NCBI RefSeq assembly: GCF_009494395.1
Contig: NZ_VZCB01000046.1
Coordinates: 1-64,000, forward strand
Source: Segatella copri
GTDB taxonomy: Bacteria; Bacteroidota; Bacteroidia; Bacteroidales; Bacteroidaceae
Length of the DNA: 64,000 nt
Direction of reading: 5' to 3'
The notes under the pieces are model-generated. The model had not been told where the DNA came from. It made no database searches and saw nothing but the letters and a program-made list of their open reading frames with translations. Both the position numbers and the translations under genes were made by a program. Below, in pieces: positions 41,785 to 50,561 of the stretch (position 1 is its first letter; each line of letters opens with the position of its first letter).

Positions 41785-43242
41785 TTATTTATCGCTGCGC
41801 AGAATGTCCAGCATGTGATCCCATACCATCTGGACGGTAGGAATCAGAAGAGCCTCGTCTGGAGTGTGGACATTGCGAAGAGTAGGACCGAAGCTTACCA
41901 TGTCGAGGTCTGGGTAACGCTCAGAGAAGAGACCGCACTCCAGACCGGCATGGATGCCCTTTACCAATGGCTTCTTGCCGAAGAGTTTTTCGTAACTCTT
42001 CACGGTGATGTCGGTCAGCTTGCTGTTGGCACGCATCTTCCATGCAGGGTATTTTCCGCCAACGTTTACCTCGGCTCCAGCCAGGAGGAATGCTGCCTTT
42101 ACAGTGTTGGTCATATTATCCAGGTTGCTCATCACGTTACTGCGCTGAGAAGCCACGATGTGGATGCTGTTCCCGTCGGTAGCAACGCTTGCCACATTGC
42201 TGGAAGTCTCTACCATCTCGGCGAGTGCCTCGTCCTGACAGTTGGTAAGAGGACCATTGTCTACAGCCTGCAAAGCCATGATGAATTTGTCTGCAACGGT
42301 CTTCTCGATGACAGGAGCAGCATCGGCAGAACCCATGTTGAACTGCATAGACTGTTCTGTAACATGGAATTCATCCTCTACTTCAGAAGCGAAGATGTTC
42401 CAATCAGCACGTACCTGCTCTTTAGCCTCATTCTTGACAGCGAAGACAATCTTGCCGTCACGAGGGATGGCATTGTGCATCTTGCCGCTGTTGAAGCTAA
42501 CCAGACGGAGTTCACCACCCTGTTTCTCGTTCTCCAGGAAGAGGAAACGGGCAAGCAGCTTGATGGCATTGGCGCGCTTCTTGTTGATGTCATCGCCTGA
42601 GTGACCACCGTTGAGACCCTTCAGGGAAGCCTCCATGAAGAAATAACCTGCAGGAGCCTCCTCACGGTTGAAGTGGAAGGTAGCCTTGGTAGTCTGACCG
42701 CCTGCACATGATACGAAAATCTGTCCCTCATCCTCTGAATCGAGGTTGATGAGCATCTTGCCGGTCATGAAACCAGCCTTCATGCCAACGGCACCTGTCA
42801 ATCCTGTTTCCTCATCACGGGTGAAGACGCACTCGATAGGGCCATGCTCGATATCGTCGGCAGCGAGGATGGCAAGTTCGATGGCACAGCCGATACCGTC
42901 ATCAGCACCGAGGGTAGTACCCTTTGCCTTGAGCCATTCACCGTCTACGTAGGTCTGGATGGCATCCTTATGGAAGTCGAACTCTACGTCTACCAATTTG
43001 TCGCAAACCATATCCATGTGGCTCTGGAGGATGATGGTGTCAGCGTTCTCATATCCAGGAGTTGCAGCCTTGCGAATGAGAACGTTTCCTGTTTCGTCGA
43101 CCAAAGTCTCGAGCTGATGGCTTTTGCCGAATTCCTTCAAGTACTCAATCATGTTTTCCTCATGCTTGGAAGGGCGAGGTATTTCGTTGATTTTAGCGAA
43201 CTGCTCAAACACGAGAGCAGGTTTTAATTCTTTTTTTTCCAT
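41785..43242 (-). CDS. pepD: Aminoacyl-histidine dipeptidase PepD (M20 family)
   Basis: A 485-residue di-zinc peptidase that cuts Xaa-His and other dipeptides in the cytoplasm. Metal-binding motifs in order are LQSHMDMVCDK (near residue 76), GADDGIGCA (near residue 118) and FTRDEETGLTGA (near residue 148). The C-terminal region holds HAGLECGLF and SFGPTLRNVHTPDE. Length matches the PepD group, with the inserted lid domain. It is followed by a small lipoprotein gene. Its promoter box faces that of the small membrane gene at 43369. Confidence 0.96.
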   Translation of the reverse strand: MEKKELKPALVFEQFAKINEIPRPSKHEENMIEYLKEFGKSHQLETLVDETGNVLIRKAATPGYENADTIILQSHMDMVCDKLVDVEFDFHKDAIQTYVDGEWLKAKGTTLGADDGIGCAIELAILAADDIEHGPIECVFTRDEETGLTGAVGMKAGFMTGKMLINLDSEDEGQIFVSCAGGQTTKATFHFNREEAPAGYFFMEASLKGLNGGHSGDDINKKRANAIKLLARFLFLENEKQGGELRLVSFNSGKMHNAIPRDGKIVFAVKNEAKEQVRADWNIFASEVEDEFHVTEQSMQFNMGSADAAPVIEKTVADKFIMALQAVDNGPLTNCQDEALAEMVETSSNVASVATDGNSIHIVASQRSNVMSNLDNMTNTVKAAFLLAGAEVNVGGKYPAWKMRANSKLTDITVKSYEKLFGKKPLVKGIHAGLECGLFSERYPDLDMVSFGPTLRNVHTPDEALLIPTVQMVWDHMLDILRSDK

Positions 43243-43299
43243 TTATTTAAATATTTATGTTATTTTGTTTTGAATTTTCTATTATTTCTTTATTTTATT

Positions 43300-43362
43300 T
43301 TGAGTTTTCCTCGAAAAATCGTACCTTTGCAACGCGAAGTGCACTAAGGCACTGCAAAGGTA
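43300..43362. promoter_or_regulatory. Two facing promoter boxes between pepD and the 64-residue membrane protein gene
   Basis: Plus strand: TTG at 43300-43302 and TACCTTTG at 43322-43329. Minus strand: TACCTTTG at 43355-43362 without a clear TTG. The boxes point towards each other, so the transcripts would overlap by a few tens of bases. TACCTTTGCA and TGCAAAGGTA form an inverted repeat. Confidence 0.6.
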
Positions 43363-43368
43363 ATAAAA

Positions 43369-43563
43369 ATGATAAAATTAATGTTATTAAGTCTGTTAAT
43401 AATTGCTATAGCAATGGCATTATTTAGCGTGAAATTGATTTTCAAGAAGAATGGTAAGTTCTCTTCCCAGCATGTTCACGATAATCCGGGCTTGCGCAAG
43501 ATGGGCATCCACTGTGTGGTAGATCAGGATCGCGAGGCGCGTGAAGCCAATAAGGCTTATTAG
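43369..43563 (+). CDS. Small conserved membrane protein
   Basis: A 64-residue protein with one N-terminal transmembrane helix (LMLLSLLIIAIAMALFSVKLI) and a short charged tail (FKKNGKFSSQHVHDNPGLRKMGI...CVVDQDREAREA). The layout and the HVxxNPGLRKxGIxCV motif are familiar in Bacteroidales. The promoter is directly upstream, with about 33 nt of leader. It precedes the Skp gene by 73 bp. Function is unknown. Confidence 0.8.
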   Translation: MIKLMLLSLLIIAIAMALFSVKLIFKKNGKFSSQHVHDNPGLRKMGIHCVVDQDREAREANKAY

Positions 43564-43636
43564 AAATATGAATGAATTGAATTTACCGGGAGTAAGAAAT
43601 TAATAAGTAGAAATATAAATTATAAAATACTAGAAA

Positions 43637-44248
43637 ATGAAAAAGAACATTTTGAGTTCAGTGGCTATTGCTGCTGTTGCTGCTTTGTCATTGGCATCTT
43701 GCAACAAGTCACAGCCTCAGGTTGAGGCTAAGTCAGAGACTAAGGCTTCTACGGGGTTGAAGGTTGCATACGTTGAGGTTGACTCAATCATGACTCAGTA
43801 TACCTTTGCTAAGGAGTATTCTTCTATCTTGGAGAAGAAGAGTCAGAATATTCAGGCTACTATCGCACAGAAGGGTCAGCAGTTGCAGGCTGCTGCTGCT
43901 AATTTCCAGCAGAAGATTCAGCAGAACGCATATACTCGTGAGCAGGCTGAGGCTATTCAGGCTGGTCTTCAGAAGCAGAACAATGACCTTCAGGGATTGC
44001 AGCAGCGTTTGAGCAATGAGTTTGCTGCTGAGCAGGACAAGTATAACAAGGCTCTCCACGACAGCATTGCCAACTATCTCAATAGATATAACAAGGAAAA
44101 GAAGTATAGCATCATCTTCTCTAAGAGTGGTGATAACCTGCTCTATGCTGATAAGGTTTTGGATATTACCAAAGAGGTGATTGCTGGCTTGAACAAGGCT
44201 TACAAGGGTAAGTTGAAGGGTGCAGAGAAAACTCCTGCTAAAAAATAA
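43637..44248 (+). CDS. Skp/OmpH family periplasmic chaperone, lipoprotein form
   Basis: A 203-residue protein with a lipoprotein signal (LASC, C22), so it is anchored to a membrane rather than free in the periplasm. Residues about 40-180 match Skp/OmpH: VAYVEVDSIMTQY, then a long Gln/Ala-rich helix pair (LQAAAANFQQKIQQ; LQKQNNDLQGLQQ), then YSIIFSKSGDNLLYADK. Skp holds unfolded outer-membrane proteins during transit. The C-terminus is Lys-rich. It is 5 bp upstream of nth. Confidence 0.9.
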   Translation: MKKNILSSVAIAAVAALSLASCNKSQPQVEAKSETKASTGLKVAYVEVDSIMTQYTFAKEYSSILEKKSQNIQATIAQKGQQLQAAAANFQQKIQQNAYTREQAEAIQAGLQKQNNDLQGLQQRLSNEFAAEQDKYNKALHDSIANYLNRYNKEKKYSIIFSKSGDNLLYADKVLDITKEVIAGLNKAYKGKLKGAEKTPAKK

Positions 44249-44253
44249 ACAAT

Positions 44254-44901
44254 ATGCTTCGTAACGAAAGATACGATTTTATATTGAATCACTTCAGAGA
44301 TGCGCTGCCGAATGTGACTACCGAGTTGCAATTCGGTAGCGCATTTCAGCTTCTGGTGGCTACCTTGCTTTCGGCCCAATGCACCGATAAGCGTATCAAT
44401 ATGGTTACTCCGGCTCTCTTTGCCCGTTATCCCGATGCTCTGCACATGGCGCAGGCGAGCGAGGAGGATATTTATGAACTGATCAGTTCCGTCAGCTATC
44501 CCAATGCCAAGGCAAAGCATCTTGCCCAGATGTCCCGTCAATTGGTGGAGATGTTTGGGGGCGAAGTGCCTGAGGCGACTGATGATCTGGTGAAGTTGGC
44601 TGGAGTGGGGCGCAAGACTGCGAACGTGATTCGTGCCGTATGGTTCGGCCATGCTACGATGGCGGTGGATACGCATGTCTATCGTGTGAGCCATCGCATG
44701 GGATTGGTGCCCCGCACGGCAGATACGCCTCGCAAGGTAGAGGATTATCTGATGAAGCATATTCCTGCAGAGGATATTCCGAATGCTCATCATTGGATTC
44801 TGCTGCATGGCAGATATATCTGCAAGAGTGCCAAGCCGCTTTGTGATAAATGCTTTTTCAATGAGCATTGCCCTAAACTATTAAAGGACAGTAAACTTTA
44901 G
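44254..44901 (+). CDS. nth: Endonuclease III
   Basis: A 215-residue base-excision DNA glycosylase/lyase that removes oxidised pyrimidines. The helix-hairpin-helix LVKLAGVGRKTANVI holds the catalytic Lys, and the catalytic Asp is in MAVDTHVYRV. The iron-sulfur cluster cysteines are in CKSAKPLCDKCFFNEHC near residues 190-206. Complete. It is 5 bp after the Skp gene and is followed by a long heptanucleotide tract. Confidence 0.97.
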   Translation: MLRNERYDFILNHFRDALPNVTTELQFGSAFQLLVATLLSAQCTDKRINMVTPALFARYPDALHMAQASEEDIYELISSVSYPNAKAKHLAQMSRQLVEMFGGEVPEATDDLVKLAGVGRKTANVIRAVWFGHATMAVDTHVYRVSHRMGLVPRTADTPRKVEDYLMKHIPAEDIPNAHHWILLHGRYICKSAKPLCDKCFFNEHCPKLLKDSKL

Positions 44902-44902
44902 A

Positions 44903-45036
44903 TAGTGATTAGTTGTTAGTGATTAGTGATTAATTAGTAGTGATTAGTGATTAATTAGTAGTGATTAGTTTGTTAATCACTAATCACTACTCACTAATCA
45001 CTACTCACTAATCACTACCAATTAATCACTAATTAA
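44903..45036. repeat. Long TTAGTGA heptanucleotide tract with inverted halves
   Basis: Reads in 7-bp steps on the left as TAGTGAT, TAGTTGT, TAGTGAT, TAGTGAT, TAATTAG and so on. On the right it reads as ATCACTA/CTCACTA, the reverse complement. The halves meet near 44972, so the whole tract can fold as one large hairpin. It lies between convergent nth and aroC and overlaps the aroC stop codon. Confidence 0.9.
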
Positions 45037-46157
45037 AGTTTTATGGTTTTATTCAACAGGTAGTTGTCCAGGATAACCATGGCAGCCATTGCTTCTACTA
45101 CGGGTACGGCTCTTGGCAATACGCATGGATCATGTCGGCCGCGGGCTGTAAGCTTGGTCGGATTTCCTTCCAGATCCACAGTGTCCTGTTCCATCAATAG
45201 GGTGGCTACAGGCTTGAATGCTACCCGGAAATAGATATCCTGACCATTGCTCAAACCGCCCTGGATACCTCCGCTATGATTGCTTCTGGTCGTGATGCGG
45301 GCTGCAACATCCTGGTTGATGGATTTATCTGCAGTCTGATTTGTATTTTCATCCTTCGGAACAAACACATCATTCTGTTCGCTTCCACGGGCGGTAACGC
45401 CAGCAAATCCCTCTCCATATTCAAAACCCTTCACGGCATTGATGCCGAGCATGGCTGCACCCAGTTGTGCATGGAGCTTGTCGAATTCCGGTTCACCCAG
45501 TCCCGCAGGGCATCCCTTGATTACGCATGTGATGATGCCTCCAATGGTATCACCGTCGGCTTTAACCTGGGCAATGAGGTCTTCCATCTCCTTGGCTTTA
45601 GCCTGGTCCGGACAACGTACCGGATTGTCTTCGATGGTATTGAGGTCATACTGATGGTAATCTTTCTCCAAAGCGATGTTTCCCACCTGCGATGTGTAGG
45701 CAGTGATGCTGATGCCCAGCTGGCGGAGTGCCAACTTGGCAAGGGCGCCACCCACGCAGCGTGAGATGGTGATGCGGGCAGATGAGCGTCCGCCTCCCCG
45801 ATGGTCTCTGATTCCATACTTCTCGTTGTAGGTGAAGTCGGCATGTGATGGGCGAAACAGACAGCGCATGTTCTCATAGTCTTGAGAATGCTGGTTCTGG
45901 TTTCGTACTTCAAAGCCGATAGGTGTTCCCGTTGACTTTCCCTCGAAGACACCACTTAGAAATTCCACCTTGTCTGCTTCCTTTCGGGCAGTAGTAATGT
46001 GACTTTGTCCAGGGCGTCGACGATTCAGTTCGCTCTGGATAAAGTCCATGTCTATGTCAATGCCAGCAGGGAAACCGTCGATGACGCCTCCTACAGCTAT
46101 GCCGTGACTCTCTCCGAAAGTGGTGAGAGTGAAAAGATTGCCAAATGTATTCCTCAT
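45033..46157 (-). CDS. aroC: Chorismate synthase
   Basis: A 374-residue enzyme that makes chorismate, the last shared step of aromatic amino acid synthesis, with reduced FMN. The N-terminus [19 protein letters not shown] is the family signature. Others are [21 protein letters not shown] (here [17 protein letters not shown]), [15 protein letters not shown] ([15 protein letters not shown]) and the C-terminal [15 protein letters not shown]. The ATG at 46157 is chosen because an upstream in-frame extension of 41 codons has no family match. The stop codon overlaps the repeat tract, changing only the last residues. Confidence 0.97.
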   Translation of the reverse strand: MRNTFGNLFTLTTFGESHGIAVGGVIDGFPAGIDIDMDFIQSELNRRRPGQSHITTARKEADKVEFLSGVFEGKSTGTPIGFEVRNQNQHSQDYENMRCLFRPSHADFTYNEKYGIRDHRGGGRSSARITISRCVGGALAKLALRQLGISITAYTSQVGNIALEKDYHQYDLNTIEDNPVRCPDQAKAKEMEDLIAQVKADGDTIGGIITCVIKGCPAGLGEPEFDKLHAQLGAAMLGINAVKGFEYGEGFAGVTARGSEQNDVFVPKDENTNQTADKSINQDVAARITTRSNHSGGIQGGLSNGQDIYFRVAFKPVATLLMEQDTVDLEGNPTKLTARGRHDPCVLPRAVPVVEAMAAMVILDNYLLNKTIKL

Positions 46158-46283
46158 TGTCCTATGTATGATATAGAGGCTCGTTCTTCCCATGATGATA
46201 GGGTAGGTAAGCCTCATGAGTTGATATGAAGAGCGGCTATCCCAATTTTGCTTGAGACAGCCGCTATAGTTTATTCTCAAATA

Positions 46284-46880
46284 TTACTTGTTGCAATCGC
46301 AGCCGCCTTCGCAGTTGCCGTCCTTGCAGTCGCCACCACAGTTGTCGCAACCGCCACCGCAACCACCAGCTTCACCGCTGATCATCTGAGCCATCTTAGC
46401 GATTTCCTCAGCTGTTGCTTCACGGCTTTCCAATACCTGACCGCAGAAGTTGAGCTTCAAACCTGCCAATGGATGGTTGAGGTCGCATGTAACCTTCTCG
46501 TCGGTGATATTCTTAACGACAGCATTGAAGTGGTTGCCGTCCTCGTTCTGCAATGGGATGATGGCACCAACCTGTACGTGCTGAGCATCAAACTGGCCAT
46601 TGACTGTAAAGATCTGCTTGTCGAGATCGAGTACGCGCTCGTCATAGTGGAGGCCATAAGCCTGCTCTGGCTCCAGCTCAAAGTCGAACTCCTCGCCCTT
46701 TTCAAGATTTACCATCTTCTCTTCGAATGCTGGCAATGTTACGCCCATGCCGCTGATGAAGATGAAAGGACGCTCGTCTGTTGTACGCTCGATGAGCATT
46801 TCTTCACCGTTATCACCTTTAGTTACATCGTAGAGTGCATAAGACACTACGATAAATTTGTTCTTGTTGTTTGATTCCAT
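46284..46880 (-). CDS. slyD: FKBP-type peptidyl-prolyl isomerase SlyD
   Basis: A 198-residue SlyD-type prolyl isomerase and chaperone. The FKBP part (residues 1-75 and 120-150) holds RPFIFISGMGVTLPAFEEKMVNLEKGE, and the inserted IF domain lies between. The C-terminal tail (GGCGGGCDNCGGDCKDGNC) is Cys/Gly-rich with nine or so cysteines and binds nickel or zinc. It may help metalloenzyme maturation. It shares a minus-strand run with aroC, with 126 bp between. Confidence 0.95.
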   Translation of the reverse strand: MESNNKNKFIVVSYALYDVTKGDNGEEMLIERTTDERPFIFISGMGVTLPAFEEKMVNLEKGEEFDFELEPEQAYGLHYDERVLDLDKQIFTVNGQFDAQHVQVGAIIPLQNEDGNHFNAVVKNITDEKVTCDLNHPLAGLKLNFCGQVLESREATAEEIAKMAQMISGEAGGCGGGCDNCGGDCKDGNCEGGCDCNK

Positions 46881-46949
46881 TATTATTTATGTTTTTATTT
46901 TATCTTGTTTTGATACTATTACCTATTTATATATATAGGCAATATGATT

Positions 46950-47237
46950 TTATTTTTTCTTATTCATGCGTTGGCGTCTTTGAATGCTGACGCTTTTCAC
47001 CATTTCCATGCGCTCCAGATAGATAGGACGCCATTTGTCTATGATGTCTTGCAGGCTCTTGCTCTTTTGGGATAGTTCTGCATATTCGTCGCTTTCTGTC
47101 TGATTTGCCTTTTTCAGTTCAAGCATGCGGGCGATGAAATGCTTCTGCTGTTCTTCGGCTGCCTTCAGTTGGCTGCCGAGTTTTTCCAAGCTTTCCATAA
47201 ATGCCAGTGCCTTGTCTATATGAGTCTGTTGTTCCAT
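46950..47237 (-). CDS. Coiled-coil protein of 95 residues
   Basis: A short, highly charged protein that is almost all predicted helix, with heptad-like Leu spacing (ALAFMESLEKLGSQLKAAEEQ; ELKKANQTESDEYAELSQKSKSL) and a basic C-terminus (RRQRMNKKK). It has a TACCTTTG promoter upstream at 47266-47273 and is followed by slyD. No domain family is recognised; nucleic-acid or scaffold interaction is possible. Confidence 0.75.
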   Translation of the reverse strand: MEQQTHIDKALAFMESLEKLGSQLKAAEEQQKHFIARMLELKKANQTESDEYAELSQKSKSLQDIIDKWRPIYLERMEMVKSVSIQRRQRMNKKK

Positions 47238-47265
47238 TTATTCTTTAATTGTTGCTTAACTTCTG

Positions 47266-47273
47266 CAAAGGTA
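47266..47273 (-). promoter_or_regulatory. Promoter box of the coiled-coil gene
   Basis: TACCTTTG on the minus strand, about 30 nt before the start codon. Confidence 0.6.
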
Positions 47274-47459
47274 CAAATAAATATTGGGATATGGAAGAGA
47301 AATCAAGGAAATTTTCCTCTCCACCTTAATTATTTTGAGCCATCTTACAATTTGTTAGCTAAAATCTGTAAAAAATTACTTTCTGCTCCTGGTTTTAGAC
47401 TGCTCTTGTTGATTTATGTCAAATAATAAACGGATTTTTGAAAAAAAACAAATAAATGT

Positions 47460-47490
47460 TTGCGCACACAGCAGAAAGTTCGTATCTTTG
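47460..47490 (+). promoter_or_regulatory. Promoter of the exported 116-residue protein gene
   Basis: TTG at 47460-47462 and TATCTTTG at 47483-47490 with a 20-bp spacer. The leader to the ATG at 47606 is about 110 nt, long for this genome, and may carry control. Confidence 0.7.
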
Positions 47491-47605
47491 CAGCGTCTTA
47501 AAGAAATAAGACTATAGGATAATGTTTAACAAGAGTTCTCTGGGAACGGAGCAATTAGGATTTCTGCTCCATGAGACTCGTAAAGTAAAGAAAGGTAAAA
47601 AGATT

Positions 47606-47956
47606 ATGAAGAAGATTATGATTTTAGCAGTAGCATTGTTGAGTATGACAACTACTTTTGCAGCAGAAGAGGCTACAAACGCAACAGCAGCTTACAACAT
47701 GAACATCAAGATGGGTAGCTTGGCTGATGCATTGTCACTTAATATCGATCAGGTTGATGCTGTTTCTGACGTTCACAAGAACTTCACAGCAGACATGATG
47801 AATGCTGCTTCAGCATCTAAGGAGGATCGTTCAGCTATGATTGACAAGGCTGTCATCAAGGATTTGAAGTACATGCACAGCATCCTCAACAATACACAGT
47901 ATCGCAAGTACGTGATGCTTTTGAATGCTACACTCATCAACCGTGGTTTGAAGTAA
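47606..47956 (+). CDS. Small exported protein of unknown function
   Basis: A 116-residue protein with a clear signal peptide (MKKIMILAVALLSMTTTFAAEE) and a helical mature part (SLADALSLNIDQVDAVSDVHKNF). A C-terminal helix pair has YRKYVMLLNATLINRGLK. The codon usage and strong promoter suggest high expression. The pattern resembles small periplasmic Bacteroidales proteins with a Spy-like helical look; this is weak. The upstream in-frame extension to 47522 falls inside the mRNA leader. A terminator follows. Confidence 0.8.
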   Translation: MKKIMILAVALLSMTTTFAAEEATNATAAYNMNIKMGSLADALSLNIDQVDAVSDVHKNFTADMMNAASASKEDRSAMIDKAVIKDLKYMHSILNNTQYRKYVMLLNATLINRGLK

Positions 47957-48010
47957 TCACGCAGGTGTAGATTCAAGAATCAAAATAGATTGAGAGAGAG
48001 ATTTTAATAG

Positions 48011-48052
48011 AAACTGCAGGTTGGATTTCATATCTGACTTGCAGTTTTTTTT
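48011..48052 (+). terminator. Terminator of the exported protein gene
   Basis: AAACTGCA (48011-48018) pairs with TGCAGTTT (48040-48047), followed by T's. Confidence 0.8.
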
Positions 48053-48088
48053 ATTGTCTGCGCTTGAAAACTCTGGGTTTTTCCGGGA

Positions 48089-48162
48089 TATCTCTGTGAA
48101 ATAAATCCGTATCTCTGTGTTTTTCACTCCGTATCTCTGTGATATAAATTCATATCTCTGTG
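48089..48162. repeat. Array of four TATCTCTGTG units with 21-22 bp period
   Basis: The 10-bp core TATCTCTGTG repeats perfectly at 48089, 48110, 48132 and 48153. The 11-12 bp between cores varies. It lies just after a terminator, in a gap of about 540 bp without protein-coding genes on the plus strand. Confidence 0.88.
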
Positions 48163-48284
48163 TATTCTATTCAGAAATACGCAGTTTTCTTGTCCTGATT
48201 CTGTATGTTCAGGAAACTATCGTATGTTTATCTTTTTTCAGATACCTACTATTAGGTAATAGTGAAAACCCCCATTTTTAGGTA

Positions 48285-48315
48285 TTGCACATTCAGAGAA
48301 AAAGTAGTACCTTTG
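48285..48315 (+). promoter_or_regulatory. Promoter of an orphan transcript
   Basis: TTG at 48285-48287 and TACCTTTG at 48308-48315 with a 20-bp spacer. The inverted repeat TACCTA-CTAT-TAGGTA lies just upstream at about 48243-48258. No protein gene follows on this strand. Confidence 0.7.
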
Positions 48316-48321
48316 CAAACG

Positions 48322-48488
48322 AAAACAAGAAGATGTTTGAAACTTAAGATATATTCGGTTTATTGTGACTTTTAGATAGAATAGTTACTTATCAGAAAAA
48401 TAAGAATCTTGTTCGCTAATAGAAATAATTCATAATGTTTTTGTATAATATGTAGAAAGGGCTGCCTGTGAAGGTAGCCCTTTTCTGC
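48322..48488 (+). ncRNA. Candidate small RNA of about 165 nt
   Basis: A full promoter ends at 48315 and a strong hairpin with T-run (48454-48466 with 48473-48486) lies 140 nt further. No ORF longer than a few codons lies between (only a four-codon MFET after AAGAAG). The simplest reading is a free-standing small RNA. The hairpin also serves as terminator of the minus-strand gene at 48496, so it may exist for that gene alone. Confidence 0.45.
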
Positions 48489-48495
48489 TTTTGTC

Positions 48496-49269
48496 CTATT
48501 TTACATATCTCAGTATCTCCTTGCTTTTTCTGCTCTTTTTTGCCGGAAGGGGCATGAAGCCCTCGGTAAGTCCGGTTTTCTCTGTCATCACCTGGAATAC
48601 TGCTGCCGCATAGCCGGAAAGCTTCAGCGTCTGCAATTCCTCATTGATGGCATCTTCATCATAATTATCGGCATATAATAAGGTATGCAGGCTGTCCAGA
48701 TAGTTCTGTGGAATGTTCTGGTGAGGCATACGACTTTTTATCTGCAGGATTTGAGCGATGATAGGCTCCTTGGTCTGTGCAGCAATCATTTCTGCCTTGT
48801 GCTGTTCAAAACCGGAAAGGGTAGAGGTGTTGGTGTCTGCCCAGTTGTCCAGCATGGCGCCTTCTGATGTGAGATGACTGTAACCGAAATATCTGATCAG
48901 GGCGATGTTCTTGTTCCAACCCAGCTGGGCGAGATAGTTCTTCTCCATCGGTGTTGTGGCGATGACGAGATCAGCTTTTTGATACATCGTCTTCTGATAC
49001 ATGAGCGACTGGAGGCTGCGCTTGAGGTGAGGATTCTTCCGGTTTCGTTCAGAGATGTCTCCGAGTGGACACACCATGTATGGAATGCCCATCTTGCGTG
49101 ATTTTCCGGCAAGCTGTGCTCCCTGCATGGTCCATGCTCCCAATATCATAACGATGTCGGCATCTGCCAGATTGTGGGTGATGTCGAGCTTTTTGCCAAG
49201 CGCTTCAATGTATGGGAGGTACATTTTCAGCGTCTTCTTCTGTTTAGCTATATACAAATATACTTTCAT
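48496..49269 (-). CDS. Glycosyltransferase-like protein (GT-B type), uncertain
   Basis: A 257-residue soluble protein. The opening MKVYLYIAKQKKTLKMYLPYIEAL and ADADIVMILGAWTMQGAQLAGKSRKMGIPYMV look like the N-terminal Rossmann domain of GT-B glycosyltransferases. KADLVIATTPMEKNYLAQLGW and NIALIRYFGYS resemble the end of that domain. The nucleotide-sugar-binding C-terminal domain is missing or very divergent. It follows a family 2 glycosyltransferase gene on the same strand, so a role in the same glycan pathway is possible. The assignment is tentative. Confidence 0.5.
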   Translation of the reverse strand: MKVYLYIAKQKKTLKMYLPYIEALGKKLDITHNLADADIVMILGAWTMQGAQLAGKSRKMGIPYMVCPLGDISERNRKNPHLKRSLQSLMYQKTMYQKADLVIATTPMEKNYLAQLGWNKNIALIRYFGYSHLTSEGAMLDNWADTNTSTLSGFEQHKAEMIAAQTKEPIIAQILQIKSRMPHQNIPQNYLDSLHTLLYADNYDEDAINEELQTLKLSGYAAAVFQVMTEKTGLTEGFMPLPAKKSRKSKEILRYVK

Positions 49270-49347
49270 GGTTGTGTCTTTTTAAAATCCTTTAATCCAG
49301 ATTTTTCCTCTTGTAATCTAATTCCCGAAATCTATTTCTCCGGTATC

Positions 49348-50505
49348 TTACAGCTTATGGCTGGTGAAGTCATTCTTGTCTGCACGCCAATATCTTATCT
49401 TGTTGGCGAGGTTTCTCCAGATGATTCCATATTCATAGAACGGCAACTTGATGATGTTCATCTCATCGTCGAAGTGCCTGATGGCCTTGATGGCAATGAT
49501 CATGCGGAGCAGGAAGAGCAACAGGAGAGCGAAGCCGGCTATTCCCGTTAAGAGCCAATCCTGCGTGATGATGGCGAAAGCTAATACTGCAATAGAAGCA
49601 ATGAGGCTGAGATGAGGGAAGAGATGATCGAAGAACATCAGAGTTCGCATAGATTTCGCCCTATCTAAACTCTTTTGTGATGACAGGTGATAGAGGTGGG
49701 CGTTGTGCCATGACTTGTTGGTTGGTTCGTCACGGACCAGCCAGGCATCGCTATCCAATACTACAGCTGTTTCTCCCAGTTGTCCATACTTGTTGACAAG
49801 GAAATCATATTCTCCACGTACATACTCCAGGTTGCCCTGGTAGCCTTGTTCCTGCATGAACTGGCTTTTGCGGAAAGCTACGTTTGGCATGTGGCTGCGA
49901 TAGCCATAAGAGTGCTGGGCACGTCTTAACAGATAGAATGCCTTGCGTATGCTGTCGAAACGGCGGACACCTTTGGTTTCTTCATCCAGTTCTACATAGC
50001 CCAGGACCAGATTGCATGATTGACAGAAGTGTTGAGACATGGCTGTCAGCCAATTGTCGTTCTTTGGCTTGCAGTTTGGCTCGGTGAGGATGATCCATTC
50101 ATACTTGGCTGCTTTTACACCGAGCGTAATCTGCAATTTCTTGCGGCTCATATAGCGGGAACTCTCAGGAATGTATGTATAATACAGATGAGGATTCTCT
50201 GCAGACAAGCGCTTGAGATAGTCCTGGGTTTCTGCATCTGTGCTTTGGCAGACTACGATGACCTGATAATCGGCAGCGTATTGCTGCTTGAGGAACAGCG
50301 GGAGGTTGCGTTCCAGTTCGGGCAGATTATCATGAGCGGTAATAATTACTGTTATCGGTTCTTTGGATACCGGAGTATCTTCCTCATTTTCCTCTGTTTT
50401 AGGAAAACGCAGCGAGCGCAGGAATGGGTTTATCAGCGATCCGAGAATCGCCAATAAAACCACTGCTGCGCCAGCTATAATAGTTGTTAAACTAATTGTC
50501 ATCAT
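49348..50505 (-). CDS. Membrane-anchored family 2 glycosyltransferase
   Basis: A 385-residue protein. An N-terminal membrane helix (about residues 7-30) is followed by a GT-A catalytic domain (residues about 50-270) with ITVIITAHDNLPELERNLP, VVCQSTDAE and a TEPNCKPKNDNWL segment as the DXD-like site. Two C-terminal helices (LSLIASIAVLAFAIITQDWLL region) anchor it again. It probably builds a surface or capsular glycan. The sugar is unknown. It starts 57 bp after lysA on the same strand. Confidence 0.85.
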   Translation of the reverse strand: MMTISLTTIIAGAAVVLLAILGSLINPFLRSLRFPKTEENEEDTPVSKEPITVIITAHDNLPELERNLPLFLKQQYAADYQVIVVCQSTDAETQDYLKRLSAENPHLYYTYIPESSRYMSRKKLQITLGVKAAKYEWIILTEPNCKPKNDNWLTAMSQHFCQSCNLVLGYVELDEETKGVRRFDSIRKAFYLLRRAQHSYGYRSHMPNVAFRKSQFMQEQGYQGNLEYVRGEYDFLVNKYGQLGETAVVLDSDAWLVRDEPTNKSWHNAHLYHLSSQKSLDRAKSMRTLMFFDHLFPHLSLIASIAVLAFAIITQDWLLTGIAGFALLLLFLLRMIIAIKAIRHFDDEMNIIKLPFYEYGIIWRNLANKIRYWRADKNDFTSHKL

Positions 50506-50561
50506 TTCTTTTTCTCGTATTTCTTATGCTTTTGCCCTTCTGGGGCATACGGCATTTGACT

